This document shows positions 55,863 through 64,000 of a DNA stretch of 64,000 nt, piece by piece. This DNA is from Pseudomonas sp. FP2335 (lineage in GTDB: Bacteria > Pseudomonadota > Gammaproteobacteria > Pseudomonadales > Pseudomonadaceae). A program made the translations under genes and the position numbers. Location: the NCBI RefSeq assembly GCF_030687535.1, contig NZ_CP117437.1, positions 3,679,501-3,743,500 of the forward strand, given 5' to 3'. Below the pieces are notes generated by a model, which saw only the letters and a list, made by a program, of their open reading frames with translations, did no database searches and was not told the origin of the DNA. Position 1 is the stretch's first letter; each line of letters begins with the position of its first letter.

Positions 55863-57251
55863 TCAAGCCTGATCAGCCAAGCGCCACGTCGTCCCACCCT
55901 TGCCGTCTTCCAACACCACGCCCATGGCGGTGAGTTGGTCACGGATACGGTCGGATTCCGCCCAGTCCTTGTTGGCCCGTGCGTTCAGGCGCGCCTGGAT
56001 CAGCGCATCGACTTCAGCCGCATCCACACGCCCTTCGGCGCCGGCCTGGAGGAAGTCATCGGCTTCCATCTGCAACACGCCCAGCACGCTGGCCAGTTCT
56101 TTCAGGCGTGCGGCAAGGCCAGCGGCGGCGTCGAGATCGCTCTCGCGCAGGCGGTTGATCTCGCGCACCATCTCGAACAGCACGGCGCAGGCTTCTGGGG
56201 TGCCGAAGTCGTCGTTCATCACCTGGGTGAAGCGCTCAACGAACGCTTCGCCACCGGCCGGAGCAACCACCGGCAAGCCTTTCAACGCGTGGTAGAACCG
56301 CTCCAGCGCGCCCTTGGCGTCCTTGAGGTTGTCTTCCGAGTAGTTGATCGCACTGCGGTAGTGGCTCGACACCAGCAGGTAACGCACCACTTCCGGGTGA
56401 TACTTTGCCAGCACGTCGCGGATGGTGAAGAAGTTGTTCAAGGACTTGGACATCTTCTCGCCATTGATGCGAATCATGCCGCAATGCATCCAGGCATTGG
56501 CGTAGGTCTTGCCGGTGGCGGCTTCGCTCTGGGCGATTTCGTTTTCGTGGTGCGGGAACTCGAGGTCGCTGCCGCCGCCATGAATGTCGAACGTCTCGCC
56601 CAGGCAGCAGGTGGACATCACCGAGCATTCGATGTGCCAGCCCGGCCGCCCGGCGCCCCATGGCGACTCCCAGCTCGGCTCGCCCGGCTTGGTGCCTTTC
56701 CACAGCACGAAGTCGAGCGGGTCTTGCTTGGCTTCATCCACTTCGATACGCGCGCCGATGCGCAGGTCTTCGATTTTCTTGCGCGACAGCTTGCCGTAGC
56801 CCATGAACTTGGCGACGCGGTAGTACACGTCGCCATTGCCCGGAGCGTAGGCGTAACCCTTGTCGATCAGGGTCTGGATCATCGCGTGCATGCCCGGGAT
56901 GTGGTCCGTGGCGCGTGGCTCCATGTCCGGTTTGAGGATGTTGAGGCGCGCCTCGTCCTCGTGCATCGCGGCAATCATGCGCTCGGTCAGCGCGTCGAAC
57001 GACTCGCCGTTTTCATTGGCACGGTTGATGATCTTGTCGTCGATGTCGGTGATGTTGCGCACGTACGTCAAGTCATAGCCGCTGAAACGCAACCAGCGGG
57101 TGACCAGGTCGAAAGCCACCATGCTGCGGCCGTGGCCGATGTGGCAGTAGTCGTATACGGTCATGCCGCACACGTACATGCGCACCTTGTTGCCATCCAG
57201 CGGCTTGAAGACTTCTTTGGTCTTGCTGAGTGTGTTGTAGATCGTTAGCAC
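55863..57251 (-). CDS. cysS: Cysteinyl-tRNA synthetase
   Basis: Charges tRNA-Cys in the cytoplasm. The 462-residue class I synthetase has HIGHGRS (HIGH motif), KMSKSLNN (KMSKS) and zinc ligands in [16 protein letters not shown] and FPHHENE. The start is GTG at 57251, with AAGGA six bases upstream, giving [20 protein letters not shown], the expected N-terminus. It lies 43 bases after glnS on the same strand, so the two may be co-transcribed. Confidence 0.97.
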   Translation of the reverse strand: MLTIYNTLSKTKEVFKPLDGNKVRMYVCGMTVYDYCHIGHGRSMVAFDLVTRWLRFSGYDLTYVRNITDIDDKIINRANENGESFDALTERMIAAMHEDEARLNILKPDMEPRATDHIPGMHAMIQTLIDKGYAYAPGNGDVYYRVAKFMGYGKLSRKKIEDLRIGARIEVDEAKQDPLDFVLWKGTKPGEPSWESPWGAGRPGWHIECSVMSTCCLGETFDIHGGGSDLEFPHHENEIAQSEAATGKTYANAWMHCGMIRINGEKMSKSLNNFFTIRDVLAKYHPEVVRYLLVSSHYRSAINYSEDNLKDAKGALERFYHALKGLPVVAPAGGEAFVERFTQVMNDDFGTPEACAVLFEMVREINRLRESDLDAAAGLAARLKELASVLGVLQMEADDFLQAGAEGRVDAAEVDALIQARLNARANKDWAESDRIRDQLTAMGVVLEDGKGGTTWRLADQA

Positions 57252-57294
57252 GACAATTCCTTCTCTCTAGGCAAAGCCGGTCAGGCCTGCCTGA

Positions 57295-58995
57295 TCACTG
57301 GCCCCACGAATCACGCAAGGTCACGGTACGGTTGAATACCGGAGCGCCTGGTTTCGAGTCCTTGATATCCGCGCAGAAGTAACCTTCGCGCTCGAACTGG
57401 AAACGGTCTTCCGGCTGTGCTTCGCCCAACGAGGGTTCGGCACGACAACCAGTGAGTACTTGCAGGGAGTCAGGGTTGATGTTGTCGAGGAAACTGGCGC
57501 TGTCTTCCGCCTTTTCAGGGTTCGGCGAACGGAACAGGCGATCGTACAGGCGCACTTCGCACTCGATGCTGGCGGCGGCCGGCACCCAGTGGATCACGCC
57601 CTTGACCTTGCGGCCTTCCGGGTTCTTGCCCAGAGTTTCCGGGTCGTACGAGCAACGCAGTTCGACGATGTTGCCATCGGCGTCCTTGATCGCTTCGTCG
57701 GCACGGATCACGTAGCTGCCACGCAGGCGCACTTCGCCATTCGGCTCCAGGCGCTTGTAGCCTTTTGGCGGCTCTTCCATGAAGTCATCGCGGTCGATGT
57801 AGATTTCACGGGCGAACGGCAGCTTGCGCACGCCGAGTTCTTCTTTCTGCGGGTGGCGCGGCAGTTCGAGGTGGTCGACCTTGTCTTGCGGGTAGTTGGT
57901 GATCACGACTTTCAGCGGACGCAGCACGCACATGGCGCGTGGGGCGTTCGCGTCGAGGTCCTGGCGAATGCTGAATTCGAGCATGCCGAAGTCCACCACG
58001 CCGTCGGAACGGTTGGTGCCGACCATGTCGCAGAAATTGCGGATCGAAGCCGGCGTGTAGCCACGGCGGCGGAAGCCCGACAGCGTCGACATGCGTGGGT
58101 CGTCCCAGCCGTGTACGTGCTTTTCATCGACCAGTTGCTTGAGCTTGCGCTTGCTGGTGATGGTGTAGTTCAGGTTCAGGCGGCTGAACTCGTACTGGCG
58201 CGGGTGCGCAGGAACCGGCAGGTGCTCCAGGAACCACTCGTACAATGGGCGATGGCTTTCGAACTCCAGGGTGCAGATCGAATGGGTGATGCCTTCGATG
58301 GCGTCCGACTGACCGTGGGTGAAGTCGTAGTTCGGGTAGATGCACCACTTGTCACCGGTCTGGTGGTGATGGGCGTGGCGGATGCGGTACATGATCGGGT
58401 CGCGCAGGTTCATGTTCGGCGAGGCCATGTCGATCTTGGCACGCAGCACGCGGGCGCCGTCCGGGAACTCACCGGCACGCATGCGTGCGAACCAGTCCAG
58501 GTTCTCTTCCACCGAACGGTCGCGGAACGGGCTGTTCTTGCCCGGCTCGGTCAGGGTGCCACGGTATTCCTTGGCCTGTTCCGGGCTCAGGTCGTCGACG
58601 TAGGCCTTGCCGACCTTGATCAGCTCGACGGCCCAGTCGTGCAACTGGTCGAAGTATTGCGAGGCATAGCGCACTTCACCGGACCATTCGAAGCCCAGCC
58701 ACTTCACGTCGCTTTCAATGGCGTCGATGTATTCCTGGTCTTCCTTGGCCGGGTTGGTGTCGTCGAAACGCAGGTGCGTGACGCCACCGAATTCCTGGGC
58801 CAGGCCGAAGTTCACACAGATCGACTTGGCGTGACCGATGTGCAGGTAGCCGTTTGGCTCAGGCGGGAAACGGGTGACGATCTGCGTGTGCTTGCCCGAA
58901 TCCAGGTCCGCTTGGATGATCGGGCGCAGGAAATTGACCGGGACGGCAGGTCCGGCCTTGGAATTCGAGGTAGGGTCGACAGTGGGCTTGCTCAT
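57295..58995 (-). CDS. glnS: Glutaminyl-tRNA synthetase
   Basis: A 566-residue class I synthetase with [15 protein letters not shown] (HIGH), the KMSKS-equivalent [11 protein letters not shown] and the conserved [10 protein letters not shown] after it; two C-terminal anticodon-binding barrels follow. Start MSKPTVDP at 58995 is chosen; the open frame extends 31 codons upstream without family similarity. Divergent from ppiB. Confidence 0.97.
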   Translation of the reverse strand: MSKPTVDPTSNSKAGPAVPVNFLRPIIQADLDSGKHTQIVTRFPPEPNGYLHIGHAKSICVNFGLAQEFGGVTHLRFDDTNPAKEDQEYIDAIESDVKWLGFEWSGEVRYASQYFDQLHDWAVELIKVGKAYVDDLSPEQAKEYRGTLTEPGKNSPFRDRSVEENLDWFARMRAGEFPDGARVLRAKIDMASPNMNLRDPIMYRIRHAHHHQTGDKWCIYPNYDFTHGQSDAIEGITHSICTLEFESHRPLYEWFLEHLPVPAHPRQYEFSRLNLNYTITSKRKLKQLVDEKHVHGWDDPRMSTLSGFRRRGYTPASIRNFCDMVGTNRSDGVVDFGMLEFSIRQDLDANAPRAMCVLRPLKVVITNYPQDKVDHLELPRHPQKEELGVRKLPFAREIYIDRDDFMEEPPKGYKRLEPNGEVRLRGSYVIRADEAIKDADGNIVELRCSYDPETLGKNPEGRKVKGVIHWVPAAASIECEVRLYDRLFRSPNPEKAEDSASFLDNINPDSLQVLTGCRAEPSLGEAQPEDRFQFEREGYFCADIKDSKPGAPVFNRTVTLRDSWGQ

Positions 58996-59254
58996 AGGAT
59001 CCTTGAACAGACAGGTACGTGGCCGGTTGAGGCCAGATAAAACAAAGCGCTCATAATAGCCGAAGCGGTCAAGACACTGACAGGCCACGACCCAAAACTG
59101 CTGCTTTAATTACTGCTTTAATGACGAACGCGATAAAAAACCACCTCGAAATTCCTGCCGGGCACGCTAAACTGCGCGCCTTGGCCGAAGTTTCGCCAAA
59201 CCGGTAAGGCGCCCGGGCGTCCGTACCTACGAATTCCTTGAAAGAGAAACGACC

Positions 59255-59758
59255 ATGACTCAAGTCAAACTGACCACCAACCACGGTGACATCGTCATCG
59301 AGCTGAACGCCGAGAAAGCGCCGATCACCGTCGCCAACTTCATCGAGTACGTAAACGCCGGCCACTACGAAAACACCGTTTTCCACCGTGTCATCGGCAA
59401 CTTCATGATCCAGGGCGGCGGTTTCGAGCCAGGCATGAAAGAAAAGAAAGACAAGCGCCCAAGCATCCAGAACGAAGCGGACAACGGCCTTTCCAACGAC
59501 AAGTACACCGTCGCCATGGCCCGCACCATGGAGCCGCATTCGGCCTCCGCGCAGTTCTTCATCAACGTGGCCGACAACGCCTTCCTGAACCACAGCGGCA
59601 AGAACGTGCAGGGTTGGGGTTACGCGGTATTCGGTAAAGTCACCGAAGGCCAGGACGTCGTTGACAAGATCAAAGGCGTACAGACCACTGGCAAAGCCGG
59701 TCACCAGGACGTTCCGGTAGAAGACGTGATCGTCGAGAAAGCCGAGATCGTTGGGTGA
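59255..59758 (+). CDS. ppiB: Peptidyl-prolyl cis-trans isomerase B (cyclophilin)
   Basis: A 167-residue cytoplasmic cyclophilin that speeds proline isomerisation during folding. Active-site residues are in [25 protein letters not shown] and the substrate pocket WGYAVFGKV. No signal peptide, so it is the cytosolic form. AGAGAAA precedes the ATG. Its stop overlaps the GTG start of lpxH, a coupling common in Pseudomonas. Confidence 0.96.
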   Translation: MTQVKLTTNHGDIVIELNAEKAPITVANFIEYVNAGHYENTVFHRVIGNFMIQGGGFEPGMKEKKDKRPSIQNEADNGLSNDKYTVAMARTMEPHSASAQFFINVADNAFLNHSGKNVQGWGYAVFGKVTEGQDVVDKIKGVQTTGKAGHQDVPVEDVIVEKAEIVG

Positions 59759-60504
59759 TATTGCTGATTTCAGATTTGCATCTGGAAGAGGAGCGCCCGG
59801 ATATAACCCGGGCGTTTCTGGATTTACTCCACGGCCGCGCCCGTGGCGCCCAGGCGTTGTACATTCTGGGGGACTTCTTTGAAGCCTGGATTGGCGACGA
59901 TGGGATGACCCCTTTCCAGCGCTCGATTTGCGCAGCCCTGCGCGAGCTGAGCGACAGCGGCACCCCGATTTTCATCATGCATGGCAACCGCGACTTCCTG
60001 ATCGGCAAGGCGTTCTGCAAAGCTGCAGGTGCCACCTTGCTCAAGGACCCGAGTGTCGTGCAACTCCATGGCGAGCCGGTGCTGTTGATGCACGGCGACA
60101 GCCTCTGCACCCGCGACGTCGGCTATATGAAGCTGCGGCGTATCCTGCGTAACCCGGTCGTGCTGTTTATCCTGCGCCACCTACCCCTGCGCACCCGCCA
60201 CAAACTGGCGCGCAAGCTGCGCAGTGAAAGCCGTGCACAGACACGCATGAAGGCCAACGACATTGTCGACGTCACCCCCGAGGAAGTGCCACGGGTAATG
60301 CAGCAGTTCGGCGTACGCACCCTGGTCCACGGCCACACCCACCGCCCCGCCATTCACAAGTTGCAGATTGGCGAGCAAGCGGCCAAGCGCATTGTGCTGG
60401 GGGACTGGGATAAACAGGGCTGGGCGTTGCAGGTGGATGAGCAAGGGTTTCAGTTGGCGGCGTTTGATTTCGTCAATCCGCAACTGACGCTGCCTGGCGC
60501 CTGA
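59755..60504 (+). CDS. lpxH: UDP-2,3-diacylglucosamine diphosphatase
   Basis: Splits UDP-2,3-diacylglucosamine to lipid X in lipid A synthesis at the inner-membrane surface. The 249-residue calcineurin-like phosphatase has the metal-site motifs [37 protein letters not shown] and HGHTHRP. The start is GTG 59755, overlapping the ppiB stop by four bases. Confidence 0.96.
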   Translation: MILLISDLHLEEERPDITRAFLDLLHGRARGAQALYILGDFFEAWIGDDGMTPFQRSICAALRELSDSGTPIFIMHGNRDFLIGKAFCKAAGATLLKDPSVVQLHGEPVLLMHGDSLCTRDVGYMKLRRILRNPVVLFILRHLPLRTRHKLARKLRSESRAQTRMKANDIVDVTPEEVPRVMQQFGVRTLVHGHTHRPAIHKLQIGEQAAKRIVLGDWDKQGWALQVDEQGFQLAAFDFVNPQLTLPGA

Positions 60505-60544
60505 ACCTCAAACACCACTGATCCAATGTGAACACCGATCCAAA

Positions 60545-60633
60545 TGTGGGAGCGGGCTTGCCCGCGATAGCGGGGGGCAGTCAACTCATGTATCGACTGA
60601 ACCACCGCTATCGCAGGCAAGCCAGCTCCCACA
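60545..60633. repeat. REPIN-like paired palindromic repeat, mixed arms
   Basis: Left arm TGTGGGAGCGGGCTTGCCCG and right arm GGCAAGCCAGCTCCCACA: one arm of each sequence type, the inverse combination of the element at 1588. Between lpxH and the convergent TssM-like gene. Confidence 0.85.
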
Positions 60634-60664
60634 GGGGTTTGCATTCCACACTCGCGTTTTGTGC

Positions 60665-63600
60665 CTACGACTCATCAGCCAGAAATATCTGTGAAGGCAG
60701 CGTGAAACCGCGCAGCTTGAGCAGTGCCAATGGCCCTGCATCCAGTTCGGTGCGCAGATGCCAAGTCAGGTAGATACCGTCAGGCGCCTTGAGCTCCATG
60801 CGATAGAGGCTGTCGCCATCGTCCAATGGCGTGACGCGGGCTTTTTCCAGTAAACGGATCAGCCCCCAGATGCCTTGGTAATCACCCAACAGACGTTCGC
60901 CGGCATGCACACTGGTCCAGCTCAGGCTCACCCCGGGGTAATCGCTACGGCCTGGCCAGTTGAAGCGCTGCCAACGTTCTTTTTGGTTGAAGTAGTGGTG
61001 TTTTTCGCCATTGAGAACAAAGGTGGTTTGCACCACGTCTCTGACCGCCTTGCCCTGGAGCTCGAAGCTCAGCCCCATGCCACCGTCGGTGTAGAGCACG
61101 TCCGCCAAGTTGCTGAGCTGGTTGATGGCTGACAGAAACTGCGGATTGAAACGCAAGCCCTGGCTATGCAACGGATCGACCACCCAGCGATTGCCCTCCT
61201 TGCGCAACACGCCGCTCAGTTGATGCTGCAAGAACTGCTCGATCCGCCCTGAGTCAGCACGAATCATTTGTCCCAACATCGGCAACGAGGCGTCACTGCC
61301 TGTGGCGGCAAACGGGTAGCGGCTGGCAAACGCGCTGTGCCAGGGCGTCACGATCGCGCGTTGCCACTGGCGGTTAAGACTCGCCGCTGAAGGTTGCAGC
61401 ACCCGCTGCCAGGCTTGGTCCATTGGACGCACGAACAGCGCCTCGCCGAACCCGGCCCACTGCGCACCCAGGCTGGCAGCAATCAGCCTGCCGTAGGACT
61501 GGGTGTCGGTCAGATCGATACTTTTTCCCTGGAAGACCGTTTGCGCCAGGGTCTGGGTCATGGCCTGCGGGTCCGGGGCGTGACTGACTTGCTGCAGTTT
61601 CAGACGAGCGCGGGTGATTTGGGTGAGAAAAGCATGCAAGGAGAGCTTATTACCGTCGTCGTTGCTCATCAGTGAAAGCAGCGGACCGAAAGTGGCATCC
61701 AGGGGGCTGCTCGGCTCATGCGTCAATCCGTCGGTCACCGGCGTCTCGTCCCGGCCGATCAACTGTTGCGCCGACTGGATCAGAGAGTCTCCAAGTGTGC
61801 GGCCACGGTGACTTGCATGCGCTTGGTATGCCACCGTGCTCATCAGTGCAATCAATGGCGACTGGCGCACATCGCTCATCAACGTCAATTGGTCGATGAC
61901 ATCGGCCATCCGTTCGGATTGCTGCCAACGCAGACTGTTGAGGAAGTCCAGCCACGCGCGGGCATAGTCCTGGAAGTAGCGCTCGGTAAGACGCTCGCGC
62001 AGTTTTTCTGGCGTCAGATCGGGATCAACATCGATGGGCTTGTCGCTGAGCACCCAGTCGATTTCCTCGCGTCGGGCGCTGGCAATATCGTCAATGGCCT
62101 GGCGCACATGGCCCTCCCAGGCTTGGCGGGTGAACACCCCCGCGACCCTGGCGTCGGTGGAAAACAGTGCCAATGCATCGGTATCGGCGACCATCTGGTG
62201 CAGGCTCAAGTCCGGCGAATGATTGGCGGCGGCATCGAGCACCTGTTGGTACAGGCTGGCTTCGGCGTTGCGTCGACCCAACTGGCCTAGCAAGACCTGC
62301 CGGACCTGAGCGACCCGCTGCCAGTCAGCCGCGATGCGCCACTCGGGATGTACAGCCAACTGCACGCTGTAGAACTGCCAAAGCGTCGGCGACAGGCTCT
62401 GCCAAATACCGGGTGACAAACCGGCGCGCAGTGGCTCAGCCTCGCTCAAGGTCTTGGCCAGGAAGACAGAATCGGTTTTTTCCGGGCGGGCCATCATCAG
62501 GTAAGCCTTGAGTTGATCGTAGGCAACACGGGCGTAGCGGGCGCGGTCCGTGCTGTCCGGTGCAAGGTTGATCAACGTGTCGAGTTGGCGTTGCAAATTC
62601 TCGACCGCCGGGTCGCGCATCAATCGGTTATTGCTTTCGACGTAGTGCGGCCAAAGGGCTTCAAGCAAGGCTTGGTTCTGGTTCAAGCCAAAACGTTGAT
62701 ACCACGGCGTGCCGTGCTCGGCGCGGTAGTCCAGCCGGGCGAGGACGCGAGTCAGCTCGTTGAGGGCCTGAAATTGCTGGTCGCCTTGAGCCGATTGCTG
62801 CAGCGCAGCGAGCGACGCGTGTACTTGAGCGACCTGCGCGCGGTTACTGGCGAAGGACAGCCACAAGCCCATTGCCCAGACCAGCATCAGCATCACCGTC
62901 ACGGCGTAACCCACGCGAGCGGCGCTCCAGCCCACTCGACGCCGTACGGGCTTGTCCGCCAGTACGCCGTTCCAGGCGGGGTCCGCCGGCCAATAATGGC
63001 CCGTCTGCTCATGCTGCACCGGCAGGCTGAACCACACGCCACGCAGAGGTACTCCACGGGCGGACTGGCCCAGCAACGGCGCGAGCGCCTGGCGCCAACG
63101 GGTAATGCCTTCGGCCTGCAAATCGCGAGACAGCCGGAGCAGGAAATCATGGGTAGTCTGATCATGCATCTGTGCCAGACCTGCCTGACGCAGGGGCTCG
63201 ATCAAGCCTTGCAAGCACGCTTGCAGGGCGACGACGGTCAGCTTCGTCGGCAACACACTGCCAACCGGCTCGACCCTGCGCTGGGCCTGCGGCCATTGGC
63301 TGGCGCAGACTTGCCACAGGTGCAGAGGGATCTGCCAGCGCAGCCCACGGGACAGTTCGCAAAAATGCCGAACACCCTCACCCATTGCGACATCATCGAG
63401 GCTTTGCTCACTGCTCAGCGCCCAGACCACAGCATCCAGCGCACGCCAGCGGCTCAACTCGCGCCACTGTGCAAGGGCTGCCTCGTCCAGCCCGGAATGG
63501 ACACTGCCACCCCATAACAACACCGTGTCTTGCCCTTCCAGCCAGTTCTGTGGTGTCAAGCCAGGGGCGATAGCGCTGATCTGATCCGGTTCGCCAAACA

Positions 63601-63991
63601 CTAAAAACAAGCGGACTTTGCTGCGCCAGAAGTAGCCGTGCTGTGTGCGAAGAGACTTGCGTAGCGCCTCCAGCCACGGTTTTTCTTCAGGCTCGACAGG
63701 ACTCGGAAAAGCACCCCAGGGCTCAGCCACTGTCACCACCAACCCCGTTGCCCAGCCAACCGCAACACGGTCCCAAGCCAATACAATCAGCGGGCAAAAC
63801 CAGCAAAGCGCGAGCCCGATGAACAGGCCTCGTAGTGCCAGATCCTTGAGCGCCAGCGCTGGCCAAGCGAAATAGTCGCTGCACAATGCGTAGAGCAAGC
63901 AGCCGAGCATGACCAGCAACCACGCGACCACCAGATAACCCAACCCCACGCCGACCAAAGAGGCCTTACGTCCACCCTTAATGATTGCCAT
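60665..63991 (-). CDS. tssM: TssM/IcmF-like type VI secretion membrane protein, without Walker A
   Basis: An 1108-residue protein with two N-terminal helices (about 11-37 and 52-88), a cytoplasmic domain, a third helix at about 360-382 and a long periplasmic part ending in the IcmF C-terminal pattern (DGDSLYRMELKAPDG, LALLKLRGFTLPSQIF). In type VI secretion TssM anchors the baseplate to the envelope with TssL and TssJ. Where many TssM proteins carry a Walker A motif this one reads LFLVFGEPDQISA (129-141), with the GKT residues lost. The start codon is 9 bases from the window edge, so the true start could be further upstream. No other secretion gene is in view. Confidence 0.82.
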   Translation of the reverse strand: MAIIKGGRKASLVGVGLGYLVVAWLLVMLGCLLYALCSDYFAWPALALKDLALRGLFIGLALCWFCPLIVLAWDRVAVGWATGLVVTVAEPWGAFPSPVEPEEKPWLEALRKSLRTQHGYFWRSKVRLFLVFGEPDQISAIAPGLTPQNWLEGQDTVLLWGGSVHSGLDEAALAQWRELSRWRALDAVVWALSSEQSLDDVAMGEGVRHFCELSRGLRWQIPLHLWQVCASQWPQAQRRVEPVGSVLPTKLTVVALQACLQGLIEPLRQAGLAQMHDQTTHDFLLRLSRDLQAEGITRWRQALAPLLGQSARGVPLRGVWFSLPVQHEQTGHYWPADPAWNGVLADKPVRRRVGWSAARVGYAVTVMLMLVWAMGLWLSFASNRAQVAQVHASLAALQQSAQGDQQFQALNELTRVLARLDYRAEHGTPWYQRFGLNQNQALLEALWPHYVESNNRLMRDPAVENLQRQLDTLINLAPDSTDRARYARVAYDQLKAYLMMARPEKTDSVFLAKTLSEAEPLRAGLSPGIWQSLSPTLWQFYSVQLAVHPEWRIAADWQRVAQVRQVLLGQLGRRNAEASLYQQVLDAAANHSPDLSLHQMVADTDALALFSTDARVAGVFTRQAWEGHVRQAIDDIASARREEIDWVLSDKPIDVDPDLTPEKLRERLTERYFQDYARAWLDFLNSLRWQQSERMADVIDQLTLMSDVRQSPLIALMSTVAYQAHASHRGRTLGDSLIQSAQQLIGRDETPVTDGLTHEPSSPLDATFGPLLSLMSNDDGNKLSLHAFLTQITRARLKLQQVSHAPDPQAMTQTLAQTVFQGKSIDLTDTQSYGRLIAASLGAQWAGFGEALFVRPMDQAWQRVLQPSAASLNRQWQRAIVTPWHSAFASRYPFAATGSDASLPMLGQMIRADSGRIEQFLQHQLSGVLRKEGNRWVVDPLHSQGLRFNPQFLSAINQLSNLADVLYTDGGMGLSFELQGKAVRDVVQTTFVLNGEKHHYFNQKERWQRFNWPGRSDYPGVSLSWTSVHAGERLLGDYQGIWGLIRLLEKARVTPLDDGDSLYRMELKAPDGIYLTWHLRTELDAGPLALLKLRGFTLPSQIFLADES

Positions 63992-64000
63992 GAGGTACCA

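Noticed and set aside
1..64000. CRISPR arrays, tRNA or rRNA genes, insertion sequences
   Set aside because: No regularly spaced repeats, cloverleaf-like segments or transposase motifs were seen; the repeats present are scattered paired palindromes.

Overview
This window looks like chromosomal DNA of a fluorescent Pseudomonas (P. fluorescens group). The evidence is high GC with strong GC3 bias, an E. coli-type nuoA-N operon with fused nuoCD next to aceA, a six-gene Mrp antiporter operon with a long fused first subunit, the cysS/glnS/ppiB/lpxH neighbourhood, an sfnB-type sulfur-scavenging operon, and many paired palindromic repeats (REPIN-like) of the kind known from P. fluorescens genomes. No rRNA, tRNA, CRISPR array, insertion sequence or prophage was seen.

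Layout. 1-1550: aceA and its terminator. 2.1-17.1 kb: the complete 13-gene nuo operon (complex I), ending at a strong terminator. 17.2-25.4 kb: single genes, namely an outer-membrane barrel protein, an arylamine N-acetyltransferase, a small DUF-type protein, a DUF3087-like membrane protein, two MFS exporters, a Dyp-type peroxidase and a GapN-like aldehyde dehydrogenase. 25.6-30.4 kb: a FUSC membrane protein, then a GC-poorer 1134-residue Ig-like/lectin-like protein. 30.4-36.1 kb: a TetR regulator divergent from a four-gene tripartite ABC efflux operon. 36.2-43.4 kb: a minus-strand operon for a LivFGHM-type ABC importer with binding protein, a flavoprotein and a shrunken acyl-CoA-synthetase-like protein. 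43.7-44.6 kb: a GC-poorer two-repeat beta-rich protein. 44.6-47.6 kb: an sfnB / small acyl-CoA-dehydrogenase-like / flavin monooxygenase operon. 47.7-49.3 kb: an XRE-cupin regulator divergent from a DMT exporter. 49.6-55.6 kb: the Mrp operon. 55.9-60.5 kb: cysS and glnS (minus), ppiB and lpxH (plus). 60.7-64.0 kb: a TssM/IcmF-like gene that runs to the window edge.

Two regulatory links stand out. First, the importer operon (start 43353) and the sfnB operon (start 47554) carry the same 16-base sigma-54-type promoter (GG-N10-GC). Each also has a similar TGTTGC-type palindrome 93-94 bases upstream of the -24 element. I infer that both are switched on by one enhancer-binding protein; SfnR, the known sigma-54 activator of sulfur scavenging in P. 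putida, is the natural candidate. This would make the LivFGHM-type importer an organosulfur uptake system. Second, the two GC-poor orphan genes (starts 30094 and 43681) each have a near-perfect LuxR-type (las/rhl-like) box, CTGTCA-N4-TGACAG, in the promoter position. This suggests that quorum sensing controls two otherwise unexplained extracellular-type proteins.

Other oddities are a GapN-like enzyme lacking the usual catalytic Glu, an acyl-CoA-synthetase relic without its P-loop or C-terminal half, a free-standing 108-residue C-terminal domain of the SfnB/DszC type, a palindromic repeat that supplies the stop codon of one gene and abuts the shortened end of another, one repeat nested inside another, and a hairpin inside the nuo operon between nuoF and nuoG.
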